Shown: one piece after another, positions 8,501-15,002 of the stretch
Position numbering within the stretch: the stretch's first letter is position 1
How the letters are laid out: each line of letters begins with the position of its first letter
Assembly: GCA_015494165.1 (NCBI GenBank)
Contig: WGBS01000228.1
Span: 1-24,578 of the forward strand
DNA length: 24,578 nucleotides
Direction of reading: 5' to 3'
Source: Gammaproteobacteria bacterium
GTDB lineage: Bacteria > Pseudomonadota > Gammaproteobacteria > S144-34
Translations under genes and position numbers: made by a program
Notes under the pieces: model-generated
Database searches by the model: none
What the model was told of the DNA's origin: nothing
The model's input: the letters and a program-made list of their open reading frames with translations, nothing else

Positions 8501-9466
8501 GTGAGAGCAATCGGCTTCCGGTTCCCACGGCTCGCCGCACCCGCGGCGGCCCTCGCGCTTGCCGCGGCCGCGGCTCCGGCGGAAGCGGTCTTCATTGACA
8601 ACGGCGTCGCCGGCGACGGCTCTTGGGAGGTGGACGTCCTCGACGGCGGCGAGACCCGGACCGCCTATCTGGATCCGGCCGGCACGGTGGGCGCGACCGG
8701 CATCGTCTTCGACTACTTTCACTACGTGGACGTGGGTGCGGACGGCGGCGCGGTGCGGCTGGGCGAAACGAACGTCACCAGCGCGGCGACGCTCACCGCC
8801 CCCAACCGCGTGGAGTCGGCCGGCGATTTCGCGGGGGAGAACGGCACCATCTCCTGGCAGGCGACGAGCTGGATCGACCCCGGCTCGCAGCTCTACCTCA
8901 CCGAGCTCGTCTTCTCGAGCGAGCTGCCCTTCGGCACCGTGCGTCTCATCCAGTACCTGGACGAGGACGTGCTCCTCGTCTGGGACGACGTGCTGGTGGT
9001 GCTGGGCACCCCGGGCGGCGCCGACTTCCAGCTCCTCACCATCGACGACGACAACGACGTTGGCGTGGCCCACGCGGCCGGCTATCTCAGCGCGGTGGGC
9101 ATGAGCTACATCGGCTGGGCTGCAGACCGGTTCCCCGATCTGAGAAGCGCCATCACCGGCGCCGGCGCGAGCTACAGCGTGCCCGGCGTGGTGGACACGC
9201 TGGACCTCGCGCCCATGACGGATCCGCGCTTCCCGGGCTCGCCCGCGTACGGGCCGGAGGACATCACCTCGGCCATCGCCTTCGACCTCGACCCGAGCGC
9301 GAGATACGCCTCGGTGCTGCTCTCGCTCGGGGGCTCGCCGACGGGCGCGCCGCCGCCGCCGCCCGACGGGGGGACGGGGCCGGAGCCGGTGCCCGAGCCG
9401 GCGAGCCTGGCCCTGGTGGGCGCGGGGCTCGCGGGCCTCGGCTGGCGCCGGCGCCGCACGCGCTGA
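8501..9466 (+). CDS. PEP-CTERM sorting domain-containing secreted protein
   Basis: A 321-residue exported protein of unknown specific role. The N-terminal signal peptide (RFPRLAAPAAALALAAAAA, cleavage probably at AEA before VF) leads into a beta-rich body. A Pro/Gly spacer (about 283-297) precedes the C-terminal signal VPEPASLALVGAGLAGLGWR plus Arg-rich tail, the tripartite PEP-CTERM motif (VPEP, hydrophobic helix, basic cluster). Such proteins are cut by an exosortase and moved to the cell surface or biofilm matrix; no exosortase is in this window. GTG at 8501 was chosen for AAGGAG 6 nt upstream and because it puts the signal peptide at the N-terminus; the open frame extends upstream only through repeats. 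The body is Asp-rich (DEDVLLVWDDVLVV, IDDDNDVG) and largely Cys-free. Confidence 0.9.
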   Translation: MRAIGFRFPRLAAPAAALALAAAAAPAEAVFIDNGVAGDGSWEVDVLDGGETRTAYLDPAGTVGATGIVFDYFHYVDVGADGGAVRLGETNVTSAATLTAPNRVESAGDFAGENGTISWQATSWIDPGSQLYLTELVFSSELPFGTVRLIQYLDEDVLLVWDDVLVVLGTPGGADFQLLTIDDDNDVGVAHAAGYLSAVGMSYIGWAADRFPDLRSAITGAGASYSVPGVVDTLDLAPMTDPRFPGSPAYGPEDITSAIAFDLDPSARYASVLLSLGGSPTGAPPPPPDGGTGPEPVPEPASLALVGAGLAGLGWRRRRTR

Positions 9467-9482
9467 GCCCGCTTCGCCGTTC

Positions 9483-9562
9483 GGGAGACGGGAGACGGGA
9501 GACGAGGGTCGGTGCGCGCTCCGCGCGCAGCCATCTGGTCGGGGCTGGAAGCCCCTCCCACA
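9483..9562 (+). repeat. Heptad array plus REP-like element, copy 2 (modules in different order)
   Basis: Three GGGAGAC heptads (9483-9503) run into the 37-bp block shared with copy 1 (9496-9532), including the TGCGCGC-TCC-GCGCGCA hairpin at 9513-9529. The 24-bp GGGGCT-GGA-AGCCCC block (9539-9562) comes after it. In copy 1 the order of the two blocks is reversed, so the element is modular. It begins 16 nt after the PEP-CTERM gene stop. Confidence 0.82.
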
Positions 9563-9631
9563 ATCGGAATCTCTATTCCCGTCTTCCGTAGCCCGTCTTC
9601 CGCGCACTACGTCTTGCCGCGCCAGAAGGGC

Positions 9632-9651
9632 GCACCACCCCTCGCCTCCCG
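9632..9651 (-). repeat. Fragment of the intergenic repeat family (pair with 8276-8295)
   Basis: An exact 20-bp match to 8276-8295, preceded on the plus strand by GCGCCAGAAGGGC, which is the hairpin half of the larger element in minus orientation with a few changes. The surrounding stretch 9563-9689 is pyrimidine-rich CCCGTC/CTCGTC sequence with no gene. Confidence 0.7.
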
Positions 9652-9689
9652 ACCCCCGTCTCTCGTCTCGCTGCTTCCCTCCGTAGACG

Positions 9690-9731
9690 GTAACCCGTAA
9701 CCTGTCACCCGCGGCCAGTCACCCGTCCCCC
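9690..9731 (-). repeat. Minus-strand GGGNNNC heptads reaching into the M67 peptidase 3' end
   Basis: Read on the minus strand, GGGGGAC, GGGTGAC, a 7-bp gap, GGGTGAC, AGGTTAC and GGGTTAC follow each other in register. The stop codon of the peptidase gene (9719-9721) is the TGA of one GGGTGAC unit. The array therefore starts inside the gene's last codons and continues downstream of it. Confidence 0.7.
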
Positions 9732-10174
9732 GTCTCCACGATCTCGATGGGCACCTCGCGCGCCTCGCCGCCGGCGATGCGCCAGGCGGCGAGCTCGAGC
9801 ACGCCCGTGGTGCCGAGCGAGACGATGAGGTGCACGGCCTCGGGGTAGGCCGCCTCGGCGAGGTCGCGCAGCGAGGGCCGTGCCGGGCCCTGCGGGTGCG
9901 AGTGGTAGATGGCCCACAGGGTCTCGTCCGCCTCGCGCATGCGCCGCATGGCCTCGATCTGGCCGCGCGGGTCCATCTGGAAGCGCCGCGCGGGATCGGC
10001 GGCGGCGTTGGGCACGGGATAGAGCGAGACCGGCTCGCCGCCGCGGGCGCCGATCAGCCCGCACACCTCGCGGCCGCCCCCGCGCTGCGCCTCGGCGAGG
10101 ATGCGCGTGGCGATCCGCCGCGGCAGGCGCAGCGCCGTGCCTTCGGCCTCAGGCGCCGGCGCCGGCCCGCTCAC
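9719..10174 (-). CDS. M67-family JAMM metallopeptidase (Mec/CysO-hydrolase-like)
   Basis: A 151-residue zinc peptidase of the JAB1/MPN/Mov34 type. The complete JAMM signature is present: E36 in REVCGLIG, H91-S-H93 in YHSHPQGP, then S101 and D104, i.e. H-x-H-x7-S-x2-D. Bacterial relatives cleave after the terminal Gly-Gly of ubiquitin-like sulfur carriers (for example CysO-cysteine adducts). The GTG start at 10174 overlaps the E1-like gene by 26 nt and is preceded by GGGGAGGAAG. The adjacent E1-like gene supports a role in a sulfur-carrier or ubiquitin-like cycle, but no carrier gene is nearby. The last two codons and stop fall in a repeat array, so the C-terminus may have been remodelled by repeat insertion. 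Confidence 0.88.
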   Translation of the reverse strand: MSGPAPAPEAEGTALRLPRRIATRILAEAQRGGGREVCGLIGARGGEPVSLYPVPNAAADPARRFQMDPRGQIEAMRRMREADETLWAIYHSHPQGPARPSLRDLAEAAYPEAVHLIVSLGTTGVLELAAWRIAGGEAREVPIEIVETGDG

Positions 10175-10919
10175 GGCCTTCCTCCCCGCACACGGGGCAG
10201 GCGGGGTCGCGCGGCAGCCGCACCTCGCGCCACTCCATGCGCAGCCCGTCGAGCAGCAGCAGCCGGCCGGCGAGCGTCTCGCCGATGCCGAGCAGGAGCT
10301 TCAGCGCCTCGAGCGCCTGGACGCTGCCGACGATGCCCACCAGCGGCGCGATGACGCCGGACTCGCTGCAGGTCTCCTCGGTGTGCGCGCCGTCGCGGTA
10401 GAGGCAGCGGTAGCAGGGTCCCCCGCGGGCGGGGTCGAAGACCGCCACCTGGCCCTCGAAGCGGATGGCCGCGCCCGAGACCAGCGGCGTGCCCGCGGCC
10501 GCGCACGCGGCGTTGACGGCCTCGCGCGTGGGGAAGTTGTCGCTCGCATCGAGCACCACGTCGGCGCGCGCGCACTCGGCCGCGAGCGCCGCGCCCTCGA
10601 GGCGCTCGCCGATGGCGCGCACGCGCAGCGCCGGCTCGAGGGCGGTGAGCGCCTCGCGTGCCGACTCCGCCTTGGGACGGCCGAGGTCGGCCGTGCGGTG
10701 CAGGATCTGGCGCTGGAGGTTGGAGAGCTCGACGCGGTCGTAGTCGCAGATCGTGATCTCGCCCACGCCTGCGGCGGCGAGGTAGAGCGCGGCGGGCGAG
10801 CCGAGGCCGCCGGCGCCCACGATCAGCACGCGCGCGGCGCGCAGCCGCTCCTGGCCCTCGGCGCCGACCTCGGGCAGCAGGATCTGGCGGCTGTAGCGCA
10901 GCAGATACTCGTCGTCCAT
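10149..10919 (-). CDS. moeB: MoeB/ThiF-family E1-like adenylyltransferase
   Basis: The enzyme activates the C-terminal glycine of a ubiquitin-like protein (MoaD, ThiS or similar) by adenylation for sulfur transfer. The 256-residue protein starts LLRYSRQILLPEVG and has the ATP loop GAGGLG (35-40), DYDRVELSNLQRQ (59-71) and the DASDNFPTR motif (124-132). The candidate catalytic Cys is C184 (ETCSESGVIAP). Zinc ligands are present as two CxxC pairs, C169/C172 and C241/C244. Length and order match MoeB/ThiF without a rhodanese domain; which of these two, or a CysO/QbsC-type E1, cannot be decided by eye. It sits downstream of prmC as in many gammaproteobacteria. A 126-nt gap without a good ribosome site precedes it. 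Confidence 0.9.
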   Translation of the reverse strand: MDDEYLLRYSRQILLPEVGAEGQERLRAARVLIVGAGGLGSPAALYLAAAGVGEITICDYDRVELSNLQRQILHRTADLGRPKAESAREALTALEPALRVRAIGERLEGAALAAECARADVVLDASDNFPTREAVNAACAAAGTPLVSGAAIRFEGQVAVFDPARGGPCYRCLYRDGAHTEETCSESGVIAPLVGIVGSVQALEALKLLLGIGETLAGRLLLLDGLRMEWREVRLPRDPACPVCGEEGRERAGAGA

Positions 10920-11045
10920 CGACAGTTCACAGTGTACGGCGTGCGGTCTGCGGTAGCGATGGCGAGCTTGGCCGCGGAGCGCACGGGGCGCGATGGGGCC
11001 ATCTGCAGCTCGCTGCAGACTGACGGCTGCATACTGCGACCCGGT

Positions 11046-11465
11046 CTACAGATAACGGCGCCAGTGCTCGGGGCGGCTGTCGCGGCAGCCGTGGCGGTGG
11101 CGCCGGTACTGGGCGGCGAAGACGCGGTCCGTGCAGTTGCCGCGCCCGCGCTCGCAGCCGAGCGCCGCCCGCACGGCCTCGTCGGAGTAGTACCACAGGG
11201 CGCGCTTGAGGCGCGTCAGGAGGCTGCCGTCGAGGTGCAGGCCGTGGTCGGCGATCAGGCGCTCGAGCGCCTCGAGACACGTGGCGCGCAGGTCGTAGGT
11301 GACCTGCAGGCACTCCGGCGTGATGGGCCGCGCCTCCAGCACCCCCTCGCGGCCGGCGAGCAGCAGGGCCGCCGCGCGCGCCTGGTCCGGCTCGCGGTGC
11401 GGGCCGCGGAAGCGGACCTCGCGCGTGCGGACGTACTCCTCGCCGCTCGGGCCTGTGGGCGCCAT
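11046..11465 (-). CDS. Uncharacterised small protein, possible HMA-like fold
   Basis: I do not recognise this 139-residue protein. Residues about 14-75 (REVRFRGPHREPDQARAAAL, then LEARPITPECLQVTYDLR and a helix ALERLIADHGL) suggest a beta-alpha-beta-beta-alpha pattern like heavy-metal-associated domains, but without the CxxC metal site. A second half has LLTRLKRALWYYSDEAVRAA, then LGCERGRGNC and a His/Cys/Arg-rich tail (RRHRHGCRDSRPEHWRRYL). Four cysteines and several histidines could bind metal; this is speculation. The start is the ATG at 11465, with AGGA upstream, 44 nt after prmC. It lies in the hemA-prfA-prmC direction and is probably co-transcribed. Confidence 0.75.
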   Translation of the reverse strand: MAPTGPSGEEYVRTREVRFRGPHREPDQARAAALLLAGREGVLEARPITPECLQVTYDLRATCLEALERLIADHGLHLDGSLLTRLKRALWYYSDEAVRAALGCERGRGNCTDRVFAAQYRRHRHGCRDSRPEHWRRYL

Positions 11466-11509
11466 GTCCCAATCCTAGCCCGAAGCGGGCCCCGTGCAAG
11501 CGCCGCCCG

Positions 11510-12340
11510 TCACGCCGGCGGCCGCCGCCCGCCCGTGACGCGCTCGTGGCCCGCAAGGTCGCGCAGCGTCTCCACCGCCTCGAGACCCTCCGCCTCGAGC
11601 AGGGCGCGCACGGCCGCGCCCTGCGCCGCGCCGTGCTCCAGGAGCAGCCAGCCGCCGGGACGCAGGTGGCGCGGCGCGCAGCGGGCGATGGCGCGGATCG
11701 CATCCAGCCCCTCGGGGCCGGCGGCGAGCGCCTCGCGCGGCTCGGCGCGCACGCCGTCGGCCCCGAGCGCCGCGTTGCCCTCCGGCACGTAGGGCGGGTT
11801 GGACACGATGAGGTCGAAGGGCGGCTCGCCCGCGAGCGCCGCGCACCAGTCGCCGTGCCGGAAGCGCACGTTGGTGAGGCCCAGGCGGGCGGCGTTGCGG
11901 CGCGCGACCTCGAGCGCGGCCGCGGAGCGGTCGGTGGCGAGCACCTCGGCCTCGGGCCGCGCGCGCGCGATGGCGAGCGCCACCGCCCCACAGCCCGTGC
12001 CGAGATCGGCGACGCGCGCCGGCAGGCCGGCGGGCAGACGCGCGAGCACCGCCTCCACCAGCAGCTCCGTCTCGGGGCGCGGGACCAGCGTCGCCGGCGT
12101 CACCTCCAGCTCGAGGCCGTGGAACTCCCGCGTGCCCGTGAGGTAGGCGAGCGGCGCGCCGGCCGCCCGGCGCGCGATCCACTCGAGGCAGCGGCGCGCC
12201 GCGGCCGCATCCACCGTCCGCTCCGGGAAGGCCATCACCTGCGCGCGGCCGGTGCCGAGGGCCGCGGCCACGAGCAGCTCGGCCTCGCCGGCGAGCGCCG
12301 CGGGCAGGCGCCGGCGCGCGGCGCGCACCAGCTCGCCCAC
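11510..12340 (-). CDS. prmC: PrmC, release-factor glutamine methyltransferase
   Basis: PrmC N5-methylates the glutamine of the GGQ motif of RF1 and RF2 using S-adenosylmethionine, improving termination. The 276-residue protein has the N-terminal helical domain (LVRAARRRL, then PLAYLTGTREFHGLELEV). The SAM loop DLGTGCGAVALA is near 112-123 and the catalytic NPPY at 181-184 (VSNPPYVPEGN). Both conserved regions are intact. The only plausible start in frame is GTG at 12340, 19 nt after the prfA stop; its ribosome site (GAGGGG) is rather far upstream, so coupling to prfA is likely. Placement directly after its substrate gene prfA is classic. Confidence 0.97.
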   Translation of the reverse strand: MGELVRAARRRLPAALAGEAELLVAAALGTGRAQVMAFPERTVDAAAARRCLEWIARRAAGAPLAYLTGTREFHGLELEVTPATLVPRPETELLVEAVLARLPAGLPARVADLGTGCGAVALAIARARPEAEVLATDRSAAALEVARRNAARLGLTNVRFRHGDWCAALAGEPPFDLIVSNPPYVPEGNAALGADGVRAEPREALAAGPEGLDAIRAIARCAPRHLRPGGWLLLEHGAAQGAAVRALLEAEGLEAVETLRDLAGHERVTGGRRPPA

Positions 12341-12359
12341 CGTGACGACACCGCGCCCC

Positions 12360-13448
12360 TCAGGCCTCGGCGAGGGCGGCGAGCTGCTCGGCCTGGTCGG
12401 CGGCCGCGAGGGCATCGATGAGCTCGTCGAGGTCGCCGTCGAGGATCTCCTCGAGGCGGTAGAGCGTGAGGTTGATGCGGTGGTCGGTGACGCGCCCCTG
12501 GGGGAAGTTGTAGGTGCGGATGCGCTCGGAGCGGTCGCCGCTGCCCACCAGCCGGCGGCGCTCGGCGGCCTGCTCGGACTGGCGTCGCTCGCGCTCGCGC
12601 GCGAGCAGCTTGGCCGCGAGCAGCGCCATGGCGCGCGCCTTGTTCTTGTGCTGGCTGCGCTCGTCCTGGCATTCGACCACGATGCCCGTCGGCAGGTGCG
12701 TGATGCGCACCGCCGACTCGGTCTTGTTGACGTGCTGGCCGCCGGCGCCCGAGGCGCGGAAGGTGTCGATGCGAAGCTCCGCCGGGTCGATGACGACACG
12801 CTCGACCTCCGGCAGCTCCGGGAGCACCGCCACCGTGCAGGCCGAGGTGTGGATGCGCCCTTGCGACTCCGTCACGGGCACGCGCTGCACGCGGTGGACG
12901 CCGGACTCGTACTTGAGCCTCGACCAGGCGCCGCGGCCCACGACGCGCGCGATGATCTCCTTGTAGCCGCCGTGCTCGCCGGGGTGGGCCGAGAGCACCT
13001 CCACCTTCCAGCCCTTGCGCTCGGCGTAGCGGCCGTACATCCGGAACAGGTCGCCGGCGAAGAGCGCCGCCTCGTCGCCACCGGTGCCGGCGCGGATCTC
13101 GAGGTAGATGTTGCGCTCGTCGTTGGGGTCGCGCGGCAGCAGCAGGCGCTGGAGCTCGTCCTCGAGGCGCGCGAGCTCGGCCTCGGCGGCGGCGAGCTCC
13201 TCCTGCGCGAGGGCGCGCAGCTCCGCATCGCGCTCCTCGGCGAGCAGGGCGCGCGCCTCGGCGGCGCGCGCCTCGGCCGCGCGGTAGCGCGCCCACGCCT
13301 CGGCGACGGGCGCGAGCCGCGCGTGCTCGGTGGCGGTCTCGCGCAGGCGTACCGGGTCGGAGGCGGTCTCGGGGCGGGCGAGCGCCTCGGCGAGCGCCGC
13401 GTGGCGCTCGGCCAGCCGCTCGAGGCGCTCGCGCACGGCGGGCTTCAC
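12360..13448 (-). CDS. prfA: Peptide chain release factor 1 (RF1)
   Basis: RF1 recognises UAA and UAG stop codons and triggers peptidyl-tRNA hydrolysis on the ribosome. The 362-residue length is standard. The codon-recognition tripeptide is PVT at 191-193 (VQRVPVTESQGRIHTS), the P-x-T form that marks RF1 rather than RF2. The GGQ catalytic loop is at 236-238 (SGAGGQHVNKTESAVR). IRAGTGGDEAALFAGDL precedes them. The GTG start overlaps the hemA stop in GTGA, showing coupling; an open frame continues far upstream in this phase but only through antisense of hemA and beyond. Confidence 0.98.
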   Translation of the reverse strand: MKPAVRERLERLAERHAALAEALARPETASDPVRLRETATEHARLAPVAEAWARYRAAEARAAEARALLAEERDAELRALAQEELAAAEAELARLEDELQRLLLPRDPNDERNIYLEIRAGTGGDEAALFAGDLFRMYGRYAERKGWKVEVLSAHPGEHGGYKEIIARVVGRGAWSRLKYESGVHRVQRVPVTESQGRIHTSACTVAVLPELPEVERVVIDPAELRIDTFRASGAGGQHVNKTESAVRITHLPTGIVVECQDERSQHKNKARAMALLAAKLLARERERRQSEQAAERRRLVGSGDRSERIRTYNFPQGRVTDHRINLTLYRLEEILDGDLDELIDALAAADQAEQLAALAEA

Positions 13449-14716
13449 GGCTCCCCTCCGTCCTCGTCCGGCAGCCCGAAGAGGGCGCGCGCGGCCTCGA
13501 GCAGCTCGCCGCGGCCCTCGGCCGCCGCCTGCCGCAGGGCCACCGTCGGGCGGTGCAGCAGCTTGTTGCCCAGGGTGTGGGCGAGCAGCGCGAGCGCCTC
13601 CTCCGGCGGCGCGCCGCCGGCGAGCGCACGGCGCGCGCGCGCCAGGGCCTCGGCCTGGGCGCGCGCGCCCGCCTCGCGCAGCGCGCGGATGGTGCCGACG
13701 GCGCCGAGCGAGCGCAGCCAGGCCATGAAGCGCTCGGTCTGCGCCTCGACGATCTCCTCGGCCTCGGCCGCGGCCTCGCGCCGCGAGCGCAGGCCCTCCT
13801 GCACCACCTGCTCGATGTCGTCCACGGTGTAGAGATACACGTCGTCGAGCTCGCCGACCTCGGGCTCGATGTCGCGCGGCACCGCGAGGTCCACCATGAA
13901 CATGGGCCGGTGGCGGCGCCGCCGGAGCGCGCGCTCCACCGCGCCCTTGCCGAGGATGGGCAGCGGGCTCGCCGTCGAGGAGATCACGATGTCCGCCTCG
14001 GCCAGCCGCTCCGGGATCTCGGGCAGGCCGATGCCCTCGCCGCCGTAGGGGCGCGCGAGCTCGCGCGCGCGCCCCACGCTGCGGTTGGCCACCACCACCC
14101 GCGCCACCCCCGCCTCGTGCAGGTGGCGCGCGACGAGCTCCATCGTCTCCCCGGCGCCGATCAGCAGCACCGCACGGCGCTCGAGCTCGCCGAAGATCTG
14201 CTGCGCCAGCCGCACCGCGGCGAAGGCCACCGACACCGGGCTCGCGCCGATGCGGGTGTCGGTGCGCACCTGCTTGGCGACGGCGAAGGTGTGCTGGAAC
14301 AGCCGCCCGAGCACCGGGCCCACGGTGCCGGCGCACACCGCCGCCTCGTAGGCGTCCTTCACCTGCCCGAGGATCTGCGGCTCGCCGAGCACCATGGAGT
14401 CGAGGCCCGAGGCCACGCGCAGCACGTGGCGCACCATCTCGCGGTCGCGGTGGCGGTAGAGGTAGGGCGCCACCTCGTGGCCGCCCAGGCGGTGGAAGCG
14501 CACGAGCCAGTCGCTGACGGGCTCGTCCTCGCGCCCCGCGAGCCCGCAGTAGAGCTCGGTGCGGTTGCAGGTGGAAAGGATCGCCGCCTCCTCCACGCCC
14601 GGCAGGCGCGCGAGCTCGGCGAGCGCCTCGCCGAGGCGCTCGGGCGGAAAGGCCACCCGCTCGCGCACCGCGACGGGGGCCGTGCGGTGGTTGAGGCCGA
14701 CGGCGAGGAGGGTCAT
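13445..14716 (-). CDS. hemA: Glutamyl-tRNA reductase
   Basis: HemA reduces Glu-tRNA(Glu) to glutamate-1-semialdehyde with NADPH, the first committed step of the C5 route to tetrapyrroles. The 423-residue protein begins MTLLAVGLNHRTAPVAVRE. It carries the catalytic Cys in LSTCNRTELY (about residue 50), SMVLGEPQILGQVKDAY, the NADPH site VLLIGAGETMELVARHL and VDLAVPRDIEPEV. The C-terminal dimerisation helices include HTLGNKLLHRPT. ATG at 14716 was chosen because MTLLAVGLNHRTAP is the family N-terminus; a longer in-frame start 60 nt upstream is unlikely. No ribosome site is seen. It leads hemA-prfA-prmC and is divergent from the lbcA-like gene. Confidence 0.98.
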   Translation of the reverse strand: MTLLAVGLNHRTAPVAVRERVAFPPERLGEALAELARLPGVEEAAILSTCNRTELYCGLAGREDEPVSDWLVRFHRLGGHEVAPYLYRHRDREMVRHVLRVASGLDSMVLGEPQILGQVKDAYEAAVCAGTVGPVLGRLFQHTFAVAKQVRTDTRIGASPVSVAFAAVRLAQQIFGELERRAVLLIGAGETMELVARHLHEAGVARVVVANRSVGRARELARPYGGEGIGLPEIPERLAEADIVISSTASPLPILGKGAVERALRRRRHRPMFMVDLAVPRDIEPEVGELDDVYLYTVDDIEQVVQEGLRSRREAAAEAEEIVEAQTERFMAWLRSLGAVGTIRALREAGARAQAEALARARRALAGGAPPEEALALLAHTLGNKLLHRPTVALRQAAAEGRGELLEAARALFGLPDEDGGEP

Positions 14717-15002
14717 GGAGGCGGCGGTCACGGAATCTGGCCCGAACGCGCAATCTTGGTGCATATGATGGCCCAAGACAACACGGTTTGCGGGTGACGG
14801 TCGACGGGGTGCAGTAGGAGCGCTGGCACGTTAGGCGCTCGGGAGCGTGCCGTGTGCCGTCACCTGTCGCCTGCGCGGCGGCCGGCCCGCCGGGCGGTCG
14901 CCCGAGGCGGACGGGAGAGCCCCGCCGCGCGGGCGCCGTCCTGTATAGTTGGAAGGTGTCCCAGACCGCATCCAGCCGGCGCCGCGGGGCGCCGCAGAGC
15001 CC
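14717..15002. other. Divergent intergenic region hemA / lbcA-like gene
   Basis: These 286 bp hold no gene. GGCACG and CGTGCC form an inverted pair around 14825-14853. TATAGT (14944-14949) is a plausible -10 box for the downstream lipoprotein gene, but no matching -35 is visible. On the hemA side TATGCA (minus strand, near 14760) is a weak -10 candidate. A regulator site cannot be defined by eye. Confidence 0.5.
14944..14949 (+). promoter_or_regulatory. Candidate -10 box of the lbcA-like gene
   Basis: TATAGT lies 54 nt before the ATG in an otherwise GC-saturated stretch and is immediately preceded by CTG. No -35 hexamer is recognisable 16-18 bp upstream. The call is weak. Confidence 0.3.
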
